From assembly GCA_020628425.1 (NCBI GenBank), contig JAHDEZ010000092.1, forward strand, positions 1-64,000: a DNA stretch of 64,000 nt. The letters run 5' to 3'. Below, one piece after another: positions 9,370 through 18,292 of the stretch. The position numbers were made by a program, and so were the translations under genes. The stretch's first letter is position 1. Every line of letters begins with the position of its first letter. This DNA comes from Hellea sp. (GTDB lineage Bacteria > Pseudomonadota > Alphaproteobacteria > Caulobacterales > Maricaulaceae). The notes under the pieces were generated by a model that ran no database searches, was not told the DNA's origin, and worked only from the letters and a program-made list of their open reading frames with translations.

Positions 9370-10535
9370 CTGCTGACCTGAAAAATGAAGTCGAGGTGTG
9401 GCTAACAGAACACTGGGACCCAGAGGCAGAATGCGAGCTTGGCAAAGGCGAGTATGATGAAAAAAGCTGGCTGAAAAAGGTCGTGGATGCGGGCTATGCA
9501 GTCCCGACCTGGCCGGAAAAATGGTTTGGGCGCGGTTTGTCGCCAAAAGATGCGCGGGTCATTGAAAACGCTTTTCAAAAGCATAAGGCAAAGGGTTGGG
9601 GACGCGACCGTTTTCATCTCGGTGCAATTACAATTTACAAGCTGGGGAGCGATGCCCTCAAGTCTGAGCTTCTTTATGATTTACTGACGGGTCCGATCTG
9701 CTGTCTGCTTTACTCCGAACCCGGGGCCGGTTCAGACCTCGCCGGCGTTCGTACCCGCGCTGTGCGTGACGGTGACGATTTTATTATCAATGGACAGAAG
9801 GTCTGGACGTCCAATGCGGTTGAGGCCGAATATGGCATGTTGCTGACCCGCACGGATATTGACGTGCCAAAGCATCAGGGCATTACATTTTTTATCTTTC
9901 CAATGAAGCAGGAAGGCGTTGAAGTCCGGCCAATCAACCAGATAACTGGTGAAGACGAATTCAACGAAGTTTTCATTTCGGATGCGCGCGTGCCGGCCAG
10001 GTTCATTATCGGTGAACTCAATAAAGGTTGGTTTTCGTTTCAGACGGCGATTGCATCTGAACGTCTCATTATGGGCCAGGGGATTACGTCTCGTCTGAGA
10101 GGAGCTGCAGGCAAAACCCCTGCTTTATTAAAGCTGGCTCACGATCATGATAAACTGAATGACCCGGTATTGCGACAGGAGATTGCGCAAGCCTTGGCAT
10201 ATCGGCAGTTGAACACGTTGAATATGTTGCGAGCCAAGGAAGAGGTTGCCAAAAACGGCTCATCATCTTTGGCCTCGCTTGGAAAGCTGGCCATGTCCCG
10301 CATTCAGCATGGTGAAGCCCGCATATCAGCGAAAATCATAGGGCCGCAGGTACTCATCAACGAAACAGAGGATTCCCGCAATGCCAATTTTGATGCGGCC
10401 AAAGCCTATATGAATTCAATCGGCGGCGGTACTGATCAAATTCAGAAGAATATTATCGCGGAACGGGTTTTAAGCCTTCCAAAGTCAACAGATGTGAGCC
10501 GCGATATTCCGTTTAAAGACGTTAAATCGAGTTAA
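9366..10535 (+). CDS. Acyl-CoA dehydrogenase, probable second subunit
   Basis: This is a 389-residue acyl-CoA dehydrogenase with LYSEPGAGSDLAGVRTRA and NGQKVWTSNA in the middle beta domain (about residues 115-155) and a C-terminal IGGGTDQIQKNIIAERVL segment. The ATG at 9366 overlaps the previous stop as ATGA, which indicates translational coupling; the frame is open further upstream, but those codons lie inside the previous gene. The C-terminal half lacks the canonical R-x-x-F-G-x-x-I motif that its partner keeps, so the two genes appear complementary. It acts in beta-oxidation with its neighbours. Confidence 0.88.
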   Translation: MTADLKNEVEVWLTEHWDPEAECELGKGEYDEKSWLKKVVDAGYAVPTWPEKWFGRGLSPKDARVIENAFQKHKAKGWGRDRFHLGAITIYKLGSDALKSELLYDLLTGPICCLLYSEPGAGSDLAGVRTRAVRDGDDFIINGQKVWTSNAVEAEYGMLLTRTDIDVPKHQGITFFIFPMKQEGVEVRPINQITGEDEFNEVFISDARVPARFIIGELNKGWFSFQTAIASERLIMGQGITSRLRGAAGKTPALLKLAHDHDKLNDPVLRQEIAQALAYRQLNTLNMLRAKEEVAKNGSSSLASLGKLAMSRIQHGEARISAKIIGPQVLINETEDSRNANFDAAKAYMNSIGGGTDQIQKNIIAERVLSLPKSTDVSRDIPFKDVKSS

Positions 10536-10538
10536 ATT

Positions 10539-11825
10539 ATGCCATTGCTCAAAACCATTATACTCGTTGTAAGTATTGGAGCGCTCTCAGCTTGTTCGGG
10601 TCAAAACGATGTCGACAAGGCAGGTGAGGGAATTGCGAGCCCTGAAACAGTAGACGTGCTAACAGGACCTATATCGCGCATTGTGCGCGGAGATGGGGGC
10701 GTATCGGATTTCTATCAATACAATTCTGACCTTCCGGCCGATCCTGGCGTTATTTTGCGTCAGGAACCTCTTAACGCCAATCAATCCGTTCCGGGTGCGG
10801 CAACTAATTTGCGCCTGCTATACACGTCAACGGATGGTATTGACGGAAAAACGCAAATTGCCGTTTCCGGGAGTTTGTTTCTCCCGGAAGGATCCCCGCC
10901 AGAAGATGGTTGGCCTTTAATCGCCTGGACACATGGGACAGTCGGCATTGCGGACATATGCGCCCCGAGTTGGACCGGATATGTGCCGTTCCATAATGAA
11001 TATTTGAAGCAATGGCTGGATCAGGGATATGCAATTGTCGCCTCTGATTACCAAGGATTGGGAACCCCTGGCACCCATCCTTATCTCGCAACGAAACCCG
11101 CATCCTTTAATAATCTAGACATTATTCGCGCAGTTCAAAATGCGGACTTTCCGCTAAGTCAGTCAGTTGTTCTGATTGGGCAGTCGCAAGGCGCTGCGGC
11201 GGCTTTCGCGACTGCGGGATACGCGCCCGATTACGCCCCGGAACTGGATATTCGCGGCGTGGTCGCAACGGGAATACCGTTCTTCACCCCGCGTACGCTT
11301 GAAATCATTGCAGAAACCCGACCAAATGATGTGGTTGATCCGATGCTGGGATACAATTTCCTCGCCCTGACGCTCGTTGAGCAAATGGATCCGGATTTTC
11401 GCCCCTCGGATTATGTCTCAGACGAAGCGCTGCCGACAGCGCAATCCGTCGATACGACCTGTCACCGGGATGTAAAAACTTTGGTGACGGAGCGCGAACT
11501 GACCTACGACAGATCTTTTAAGGCCTCACCCAATGACGCATTGAATATTGCTTTTGCGCAAATGGGTTATCCTCGCTTAGACATCAATGTCCCGGCCTAT
11601 ATCGGTAGCGGAGTTGATGACCGGGATACGCCGCTGCGCATGCAGGCCAATCTGATTAAGCAAGCCTGTAATGCCGGTGCCGTTATTCAATCCAATATTT
11701 ATCCCGATAAAGATCATCTGACGGTTCTCAACCATTCAACAGTCGATTCAATTCCCTTTGTGAAGAAGGCCTTTGGAGGTCAGCCAATCACAGGGAATTG
11801 TGACAGCTTACCCTTTGAAAAATAA
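10539..11825 (+). CDS. Exported lipase/esterase lipoprotein (alpha/beta hydrolase)
   Basis: This is a 428-residue protein. An N-terminal hydrophobic segment ends in the lipobox LSAC (Cys19), so it is probably anchored to a membrane as a lipoprotein. The nucleophile motif GQSQGAAAAF (near residue 213) marks the serine; the acid and histidine are probably in GSGVDDRDTPL and PDKDHLTVL. The overall pattern (AWTHGTVG, SDYQGLGTPG) is that of the secretory lipase family. It begins three bases after the dehydrogenase stop within the operon. It could release the acid from an imported ester such as a wax, steryl or terpenoid ester, which fits a TonB receptor and an acyl-CoA synthetase nearby; the substrate is inferred. 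Confidence 0.85.
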   Translation: MPLLKTIILVVSIGALSACSGQNDVDKAGEGIASPETVDVLTGPISRIVRGDGGVSDFYQYNSDLPADPGVILRQEPLNANQSVPGAATNLRLLYTSTDGIDGKTQIAVSGSLFLPEGSPPEDGWPLIAWTHGTVGIADICAPSWTGYVPFHNEYLKQWLDQGYAIVASDYQGLGTPGTHPYLATKPASFNNLDIIRAVQNADFPLSQSVVLIGQSQGAAAAFATAGYAPDYAPELDIRGVVATGIPFFTPRTLEIIAETRPNDVVDPMLGYNFLALTLVEQMDPDFRPSDYVSDEALPTAQSVDTTCHRDVKTLVTERELTYDRSFKASPNDALNIAFAQMGYPRLDINVPAYIGSGVDDRDTPLRMQANLIKQACNAGAVIQSNIYPDKDHLTVLNHSTVDSIPFVKKAFGGQPITGNCDSLPFEK

Positions 11826-11876
11826 ACAGATCGACACATTGCTCGGTCTTCAAAAAATGCAGAAGGAATATTTGAC

Positions 11877-12656
11877 ATGCAACTCAACAACAATATTGCC
11901 GCGGTTATCACAGGAGGTGCCTCCGGTCTTGGTGAAGCAACAGCCCGCAAACTCGCCGAACACGGTGTGAAAGTCGGCATAATGGACCTCAATTCGGAAA
12001 AAGGGGAAGCCCTTGCCAAGGAAATCGGGGGCGCTTTTGCAAAAGTAGATGTCACCTCTGATGAAAGCGTTCAGAATGGTTTTGAAACTTTGAGAGCGGT
12101 CAACGGGCAGGAACGCCTACTGATAAACTGTGCCGGAACAGGTGATGCCGTAAAAACTGCATCAAGGGATCGAAAAACTGGTGATATCGTGCCGCATCCG
12201 ATGAGCCGTTTTCAGCGCATTTTGGATATCAATTTGTCGGGAACCTTTCGCTGTATAGCACACTCCGCCGCTGGCATGATGACGCTTGATCCGATCGACG
12301 GTGAGCGCGGTGCGATTGTTAACACGGCGTCAGCCGCTGCCGAAGATGGGCAAGTGGGGCAGGCGGCCTATGCGGCATCAAAGGCAGGCGTGGTGGGGAT
12401 GACGCTTCCCATAGCCCGGGATCTTTCTAGAGAGAATATTCGCGTGAACACAATACTTCCTGGAATTTTTGATACGCCGCTGCTCGCGGCTGCCCCGGAA
12501 CCTGTGAAACAAGCACTCGGCGCAATGGTGCCTCATCCGGCAAGGCTCGGCCTTCCGGGTGAGTTTGCGTCCCTGGCGCTTGAGATGTGCCGTAACAGCT
12601 ATTTTAACGGCGAAGATGTCCGCCTTGACGGTGCAATTCGAATGGCTCCGAAATAG
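11877..12656 (+). CDS. SDR dehydrogenase, type-2 3-hydroxyacyl-CoA dehydrogenase-like
   Basis: This 259-residue classical short-chain dehydrogenase has the cofactor motif TGGASGLGEA (about residues 12-21), NCAGTG, and the catalytic YAASKAG (Tyr and Lys near residue 165). The aspartate in GIMDLN after the second beta strand points to NAD. The N-terminus and the NLSGTFRCI region resemble the HSD10 / 3-hydroxy-2-methylbutyryl-CoA dehydrogenase group, so oxidation of a 3-hydroxyacyl-CoA, possibly branched, is likely. AAGGA precedes the start at a good distance. It lies between the esterase and the thiolase, in the order expected for the last steps of beta-oxidation. Confidence 0.88.
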   Translation: MQLNNNIAAVITGGASGLGEATARKLAEHGVKVGIMDLNSEKGEALAKEIGGAFAKVDVTSDESVQNGFETLRAVNGQERLLINCAGTGDAVKTASRDRKTGDIVPHPMSRFQRILDINLSGTFRCIAHSAAGMMTLDPIDGERGAIVNTASAAAEDGQVGQAAYAASKAGVVGMTLPIARDLSRENIRVNTILPGIFDTPLLAAAPEPVKQALGAMVPHPARLGLPGEFASLALEMCRNSYFNGEDVRLDGAIRMAPK

Positions 12657-12664
12657 GATGTCCG

Positions 12665-13906
12665 ATGACTGATGCGTATATTATCGATGCCTGCCGCACG
12701 CCACGCGGGATTGGAAAGGTTGGGAAAGGCGCGCTAGCCCATTTGCACCCTCAGCATCTCGCGGCAACAGTTCTCAATGCGCTTGCTGAAAGAAACAATC
12801 TCAACACAGAAGATGTGGATGACATAATCTGGGGAACCAGCACACAAATTGCCAAACAGGGCTGCGATCTTGGACGGATGGCGGCTTTGGATGCCGGATA
12901 CTCCATCAAAGCATCGGGCGTGACTTTGGATCGGTTTTGCGGCTCCGGAATTACCAGTGTGAATCTCGCGGCCGCGCAGGTCATGTCCGGCATGGAGGAT
13001 GTTGTTATAGCCGGCGGTACGGAGATGATGAGTTACACCTCGTCAATTGCTGATCCCAAAACGCCACCGATGTTGGACGGGGGTAATATGTCACTTCGGG
13101 ACAAGCACCCTCAATCACAACAGGGCGTTTGCGCCGATGCCATAGCGACACTGGAGGGCATAGATCGTCATGCATTAGACGAACTTGCGGTCAAGTCTCA
13201 GCAAAACGCCACCCGGGCGATTGCGGAGGGTCGTTTTGCCAAATCAATTATTCCTGTAAGAAATCTCGACGGTTCGCTTGCATTAGACAAGGAAGAGTTT
13301 CCACGTCCGGGTACTTCAGTTGAAAATCTGGCGGGCCTCAAGCCCGTATTTTCCATGTGGCGGGACATCGTGGTTGATAAGACGGGACGTACCTATGGTC
13401 AACTCATTCAGAGCAAATATCCTGAACTTAAGGAATTTAATCATGTTCATCATGCGGGCAATAGTTCGGGAGTAGTAGACGGCGCGGCCGCTTTATTGAT
13501 CACCTCAAAAGAATACGCCGAAAAAAACAGGCAGAAGCCACGAGCTCGAATTATTGCAACAGCAAATATGGGAGATTGTCCAACTTTGATGCTCAACGCG
13601 CCTGTACCGGCTGCACGCAAGGTACTGCAAAAGGCCGGCTTAAGCGTTGACGACATCGACGTATGGGAAATCAATGAGGCGTTTGCGGTTGTTGCCGAGA
13701 AATTCATCCGCGATCTCAATCTGGACCGCCAGAAGGTCAATATTAACGGTGGCGCAATGGCGCTTGGGCACCCCATTGGCGCAACGGGCTCCATATTGAT
13801 CGGCACAGCCTTGGACGAGCTTGAGCGCAGTGGAGGCCGGTACGGCTTGGTGACGATGTGCGCCGCCGGCGGCATGGCACCGGCGATTATTATCGAAAGA
13901 GTGTAA
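12665..13906 (+). CDS. Acetyl-CoA acyltransferase (thiolase)
   Basis: This 413-residue protein belongs to the degradative thiolase family. The acyl-accepting cysteine is Cys92 in LDRFCGSGIT, the C-terminal active site is in NGGAMALGHPIGATG (His) and TMCAAGGMAP (Cys), and NEAFAVVAEKF is present. All three catalytic elements are intact, unlike in the thiolase-like fusion at 5914. It should cleave a 3-ketoacyl-CoA with CoA, completing the cycle begun by the neighbouring dehydrogenases and hydratase. The gap to the SDR gene is eight bases, and the next gene starts two bases after the stop codon. Confidence 0.93.
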   Translation: MTDAYIIDACRTPRGIGKVGKGALAHLHPQHLAATVLNALAERNNLNTEDVDDIIWGTSTQIAKQGCDLGRMAALDAGYSIKASGVTLDRFCGSGITSVNLAAAQVMSGMEDVVIAGGTEMMSYTSSIADPKTPPMLDGGNMSLRDKHPQSQQGVCADAIATLEGIDRHALDELAVKSQQNATRAIAEGRFAKSIIPVRNLDGSLALDKEEFPRPGTSVENLAGLKPVFSMWRDIVVDKTGRTYGQLIQSKYPELKEFNHVHHAGNSSGVVDGAAALLITSKEYAEKNRQKPRARIIATANMGDCPTLMLNAPVPAARKVLQKAGLSVDDIDVWEINEAFAVVAEKFIRDLNLDRQKVNINGGAMALGHPIGATGSILIGTALDELERSGGRYGLVTMCAAGGMAPAIIIERV

Positions 13907-13908
13907 AA

Positions 13909-15072
13909 ATGAGTATTTTGGGCGTGACAGATCCTGATTTCATGCAGGACGAAGAGATTTCACTTTTCCGTGATGCAGTAGGCAAGTTTTTTGAAGACCG
14001 GGCAACGCCGGAGCGCGTCGCGAAATGGCGTGCGGACGGAATGGTCGAACCAGCGTTCTGGCGCGAAGCGGGGGAAATGGGATTGTTAGGCGTGAGCGTG
14101 CCGGAGGCGTATGGCGGTCACGGCGGTGACCTACGGCATGATCTTGTGGTCATTGAACAAACTCAAAAGCACCGTGTCGAGGGATTTGCGGCGAGCTTAC
14201 ACAATGGGATTGTCATTCCTTACGTGCTCGCGCACGGCACTGACGCGCAAAAGAAAAAATGGTTGCCGGGTCTCGTTACGGGTGAACGGATCGCTGCGAT
14301 CGCCATGAGTGAACCGGGCGCCGGATCAGACCTTCAATCGATCCGCACGTCTGCAACAAAAGACGGGAAAGGATATAGGATCAACGGGTCAAAGGTCTGG
14401 ATATCAAACGGACAAATTAGCAACTTCATTATCGTTGTCGCCAAAACGGACCCTGAGGAGGGGGCAAAGGGCATATCATTGTTTATCGTTGAAACCGACA
14501 AGGTACAGGGTTTCTGGCGTGGTAAAAACCTGGATAAAATCGGATTGGCTGCACAGGATACGTCCGAGTTATTCTTTGATGATGTCTGGGTACCCGAAGA
14601 ATGCCTATTAGGCGGCGTCGAGGGACGGGGATTTCTTCAATTGATGGCCGAGCTTCCCAAGGAGCGTTTGATTATCGCGTTTGCCGGCGTGATAACAATG
14701 GAAGCGGCGCTTGCAACAACCATTGAATATACTAAAAACCGGAAAGTTTTTGGGCAATCGCTTATCGAATTCCAGAACACACAATTCAAGCTCGCGGAGG
14801 TCAAAGCGCGAGCGACTGTGGCAAAAGTTTTTATGAATCACTGCGTCGAGCAGCTTCTCAAAGGTGAACTGGACTTAACCACAGCTGCAATTGCCAAACT
14901 TTGGATCACTGAAAACGAGTTTGATATCGTCAATGAATGCCTGCAACTGCACGGGGGGTACGGATATGTGAATGAGTACCCAATAGCGCACATGTTTCGA
15001 AATTCGAGGGTCCAAACGATCTATGGCGGTTCAAGTGAAATCATGAAAGTTTTGATCGCGCGGTCATTATAG
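13909..15072 (+). CDS. Acyl-CoA dehydrogenase
   Basis: This 387-residue protein has the full set of family motifs: AMSEPGAGSDLQSIRTSA in the beta domain, NGSKVWISNG, the R-K-V-F-G-Q-S-L FAD segment, LQLHGGYGYVNEYP and the C-terminal IYGGSSEIMKVLIAR. It therefore looks like an ordinary homotetrameric enzyme, in contrast to the pair at 8260/9366. It performs FAD-dependent desaturation of an acyl-CoA. The ATG at 13909 is used; an in-frame start upstream would lie within the thiolase gene. Confidence 0.93.
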   Translation: MSILGVTDPDFMQDEEISLFRDAVGKFFEDRATPERVAKWRADGMVEPAFWREAGEMGLLGVSVPEAYGGHGGDLRHDLVVIEQTQKHRVEGFAASLHNGIVIPYVLAHGTDAQKKKWLPGLVTGERIAAIAMSEPGAGSDLQSIRTSATKDGKGYRINGSKVWISNGQISNFIIVVAKTDPEEGAKGISLFIVETDKVQGFWRGKNLDKIGLAAQDTSELFFDDVWVPEECLLGGVEGRGFLQLMAELPKERLIIAFAGVITMEAALATTIEYTKNRKVFGQSLIEFQNTQFKLAEVKARATVAKVFMNHCVEQLLKGELDLTTAAIAKLWITENEFDIVNECLQLHGGYGYVNEYPIAHMFRNSRVQTIYGGSSEIMKVLIARSL

Positions 15073-15095
15073 AGCGCTATTTCAGGGAGTAGACA

Positions 15096-15866
15096 ATGAA
15101 TAACGGATTCGACTTATCGGGACGGACAATATTAGTAACCGGAGCGTCCTCAGGCATTGGGGCTCGATTTGGGCGCACCCTATCTGCGTCTGGGGCGAAA
15201 GTCATTTTAGCGGCGAGGCGCAGAGATAAATTAGAAGCTTTACAAACCGAAATTACCGAGGTCGGCGGGCAAGCTCTTGCCGTATCCATGGATGTGGCTG
15301 ACGAAGGCTCGGTCATTGCCGCCTTTGAAGAAGCTGAAGCTGAATGGGGGCCTATTGACGGTGTCATCGCCAATGCGGGTCGCAACGCAAACGGTCATTC
15401 ATTGGAACTCAGTGTTGAAGACTTCGACGGCCTGATGGCAGTCAATCTTCGGGGGGTGTTTCTGACCGTTCGGGAAGGGGCACGCCGAATGATTAAAAAC
15501 CAGGACCCACAAAAGAAATCTGGCCGGATTGTTATCGTATCCTCGATAACAGCAAAGAAGGTCACGCCGGGCATTCCAGCCTACTCGGCGTCAAAAGCGG
15601 CAGTGGTGCAGATGGGAAAAGTAATGGCGTTAGAATGGGCCAAATTTGGGATCAATGTGAATATGCTTCTGCCCGGTTATATCGAAACCGACTTGACGGC
15701 CGATTCCTTTAAAACCGACTCCGGGAAAATGTTCTTAAACAGTTTCCCACGCCGCCGATTGGTTGAATTATCTGAACTCGATGGCATCATTAATTATCTG
15801 TGCGCAGACGCTTCCAGTGCGATTACAGGCGCCGAGTTTGTTGTTGACGATGGGCAGAGTATCTGA
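15096..15866 (+). CDS. SDR-family oxidoreductase
   Basis: This 256-residue classical short-chain dehydrogenase carries TGASSGIGARFG (about residues 14-25), NAGRNANG in place of the NNAG motif, and YSASKAA with catalytic Tyr and Lys. The basic run AARRRDK after the second strand suggests NADP. It is the last gene of the + strand operon; GGGAG lies before the start. It may act as a ketoreductase or hydroxyacyl dehydrogenase; no substrate can be assigned. It converges with the hydrolase gene with only 12 bases between the stops and no visible terminator. Confidence 0.85.
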   Translation: MNNGFDLSGRTILVTGASSGIGARFGRTLSASGAKVILAARRRDKLEALQTEITEVGGQALAVSMDVADEGSVIAAFEEAEAEWGPIDGVIANAGRNANGHSLELSVEDFDGLMAVNLRGVFLTVREGARRMIKNQDPQKKSGRIVIVSSITAKKVTPGIPAYSASKAAVVQMGKVMALEWAKFGINVNMLLPGYIETDLTADSFKTDSGKMFLNSFPRRRLVELSELDGIINYLCADASSAITGAEFVVDDGQSI

Positions 15867-15878
15867 AGCGGGATTGCG

Positions 15879-16670
15879 CTAGTAGAAGTCGCCAAGAGAT
15901 CGCCGAAAAATACCTGGATTTCGGTAAACAAGCTTGCGTAATCCAGATGTATCAAACGGGCGCCACTCCCCTTCACGTTGCGCCAGTCGGTTAGCCAAAA
16001 TGTACATCACCAGGGGATTAGTTCCCATCCCGAGATGGCTTGCCGGAACGCGAATGTTCTCTGCCTGCTTCGCTTGACTTTGTAAGGCACCGTGCCAATG
16101 AACTATGCCGTCGGTTTTCGAATAAATGGCCGTCGTGGGCACCGGGGGCGGCACATGCATCTGATCAATCCGGGCCTCGGTATCGGGTTCAGGTTGGCCG
16201 TTTAAAAGTTCAAATAATGGCCTCGCTAAGGCCGCATGCCGTGCGCCGGTAATCGGACTGCCAAGCGAAATCACATTGCGAATAATTTCTGGATGAATAC
16301 GGGCAATTTCACGGGCAAAAACGCCACCAAGACTCCAGCCGATCAAAGAAACTTTTTGACCGCTATCTTTTGCTCGATCAGCGACCATTTTTTGCATCTT
16401 TTCTTCAATCTCTGCACTGAACCGCAAATTGCGGCCCATGCCCCAGTCGTGAACGTCGTAACCCAAATCACCTAGCAAGCGACGCATATGACGGGTCGAA
16501 ATTTTGCTGGTCATAAACCCTGGAAAAACAATAACGGAATGCCCGTCCCCTCTGGGAAGTTTTTTTAATAACGGACGCGTGGCGTAATGAGCGCCCATCT
16601 CAATTATCCAACGTCCTTCAAGGGCCGTGTAAAGGGGGTTTGGCGCGCGATGCTTATATTTATGCGTCAT
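15879..16670 (-). CDS. Alpha/beta hydrolase
   Basis: This 263-residue cytoplasmic hydrolase has no signal peptide. The nucleophile elbow is GWSLGGVFAR (about residues 112-121) after SLI, an oxyanion-type VIVFPGFMTS lies near residue 45, an acid candidate is in YSKTDGIVHWHG, and a histidine candidate is in ASHLGMG. The pattern resembles PGAP1-like or lipase-like hydrolases found beside wax ester synthases. Its start overlaps the end of the WS/DGAT gene by 11 bases, so both are one transcript and may handle neutral storage lipid. Confidence 0.8.
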   Translation of the reverse strand: MTHKYKHRAPNPLYTALEGRWIIEMGAHYATRPLLKKLPRGDGHSVIVFPGFMTSKISTRHMRRLLGDLGYDVHDWGMGRNLRFSAEIEEKMQKMVADRAKDSGQKVSLIGWSLGGVFAREIARIHPEIIRNVISLGSPITGARHAALARPLFELLNGQPEPDTEARIDQMHVPPPVPTTAIYSKTDGIVHWHGALQSQAKQAENIRVPASHLGMGTNPLVMYILANRLAQREGEWRPFDTSGLRKLVYRNPGIFRRSLGDFY

Positions 16671-18192
16671 GAAGCTTCTTATCTTTGCCTGTCGGTTTTA
16701 AGTCGACGACTTTGTTGGATGTCTGTTGCTTCCCGGAAACGGACCTTTTTGTGTGTTTGTCTTGGCTTTTATGCAAATTCTTAAACGCTTTTCTGTGATC
16801 TTCAAAACTAGCCTTCAGACATTCGTCATAAAACTCCGGATCCGGCATGGCTTCCCGGCAGGCCGTAAATGACACCGTAACATCATCCATGAAAGTATGA
16901 ACAATATGCCCCAAGCGAATGCCGTCAATCAAACACAGCATGCCATAGACACAAACAGCCCTGGCACCTGCCGAGTATAACGGAATAGGGGGCCCAGGCA
17001 CATTGGTGACGACTGTGTTGATTAGAGGTTTTGTACGATCGGCTAGCTTTAGGCGATGAAACAGATTTGAACCGGTGACCATGGCCGCCGCTGGGGCCAG
17101 TTTGGCAATGTCAGAAATTTGTCGGGCCCCTAGAGCATTTGTCAGTTTCTTTGCTTTACCGGTTTCTTCAACGACATATTTAAGGCGTTCATTGACACTC
17201 TCAATATGAGATCCCAGCGGCACATACATCGCGGCGATCTGATTGCCCATAGTATTGCGCTCTTCTTCGGTTCTAACTGAAATTGGAGCCATGGCCGTCA
17301 AAGAGGTATCGGGTAATTCTTCCTTGGCCTCAAGATATTTTCGAAGTGCGCCCCCGCAAACAGACAACATGATGTCATTCATTTTTGCGCCTTCGCAAAG
17401 GGCCCGCATGCTGTTTATTTCCTTGAGGCTAAATGATTGTCCGCCAAACACCCTGTGCGGAGAAATGCTGCCATTGAACCGGGTTTTGGGTGTCTGCCAC
17501 AGCGCCTTAAAATCATAGTCCTTTTTTAAAAATCCTTGGGCGGCTTTTAGGGCACCGGGCGTTGTCTGCCAAAGCGCTGTCGCCTGCCGAACTGGCAGGG
17601 TCAAGGCTTTCATATATCCCCGTGCAAGAAGACCAATCTGACTGGGGTCTGGATCCGGACGCCATTTGTCAGGCGTCGACAATGGTTCTTCATCGGGACG
17701 GAGAGTATGAGTGGCATGCATAAGGTCGACACCGGAAATGCCGTCGATCGCCATATGGTGGACTTTTGCCAACAGCGCGTAAGAGCCCTTTGGCACGCCT
17801 TCAATATTGTCCAGACCTTCTATGACTGTGATTTCCCAAGGCGGGCGAGATAAATCCAAAGGCCGGGCGAAAATCCTGGCTGCGAGGATGCATAATTGCC
17901 GCCAGTCTCCCGGTTTTGGGAGGGCGACATGACGCAGATGATATTCCAGATCAAATCCTGCGTCTTCAACCCAATAGGGATAGTCAACATTGAATGGAAC
18001 TTTGACCATTTTCCGGCGCAAAGATTTCGATAACTGAAGCCGATTTTCAATAAAACCAATAATGTCCTTAAAGCGCACGAAACCATCTGGTGCGGTGCTC
18101 GGGTCATAGATGAAAATAGAACCGACATGTACGGGTGCTTTGGGTTGCTCGAGGGCGGCAAATGCCGCGTCCAGTCCTTGCATTTGTTCCAT
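16660..18192 (-). CDS. Wax ester synthase / diacylglycerol acyltransferase (WS/DGAT)
   Basis: This 510-residue acyltransferase esterifies acyl-CoA to fatty or isoprenoid alcohols or to diacylglycerol. The condensing motif HHMAIDG is at residues 145-151; the C-terminal domain has NTVVTNVPGPPIPLY and the PLGSHIESV-type segment typical of the family. The C-terminus ends in a lysine-rich tail. It is probably a peripheral membrane protein that makes storage wax ester or triacylglycerol. It is the first gene of the minus-strand operon under the palindrome at 18254-18273 and suggests that acids or alcohols taken up by this cluster can also be stored. Confidence 0.93.
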   Translation of the reverse strand: MEQMQGLDAAFAALEQPKAPVHVGSIFIYDPSTAPDGFVRFKDIIGFIENRLQLSKSLRRKMVKVPFNVDYPYWVEDAGFDLEYHLRHVALPKPGDWRQLCILAARIFARPLDLSRPPWEITVIEGLDNIEGVPKGSYALLAKVHHMAIDGISGVDLMHATHTLRPDEEPLSTPDKWRPDPDPSQIGLLARGYMKALTLPVRQATALWQTTPGALKAAQGFLKKDYDFKALWQTPKTRFNGSISPHRVFGGQSFSLKEINSMRALCEGAKMNDIMLSVCGGALRKYLEAKEELPDTSLTAMAPISVRTEEERNTMGNQIAAMYVPLGSHIESVNERLKYVVEETGKAKKLTNALGARQISDIAKLAPAAAMVTGSNLFHRLKLADRTKPLINTVVTNVPGPPIPLYSAGARAVCVYGMLCLIDGIRLGHIVHTFMDDVTVSFTACREAMPDPEFYDECLKASFEDHRKAFKNLHKSQDKHTKRSVSGKQQTSNKVVDLKPTGKDKKLHDA

Positions 18193-18253
18193 GGTTTCAA
18201 CTCACTTCTTGGTTCATTTCAATGTGGCAACATAAGGCGCAGGCATTACACAC

Positions 18254-18273
18254 AAAAGCAAACCGGTTTGCAT
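18254..18273 (-). promoter_or_regulatory. GCAAA-N4-TTTGC operator, copy 2
   Basis: AAAAGCAAACCGGTTTGCAT contains a perfect 14-base palindrome, GCAAACCGGTTTGC (18258-18271). It lies 62 bases before the WS/DGAT start codon and shares core and flanks with the sites at 5841-5860 and 21085-21104. It is the most symmetrical of the three. Confidence 0.7.
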
Positions 18274-18292
18274 TTGATGTTTTAAGTGCCGA

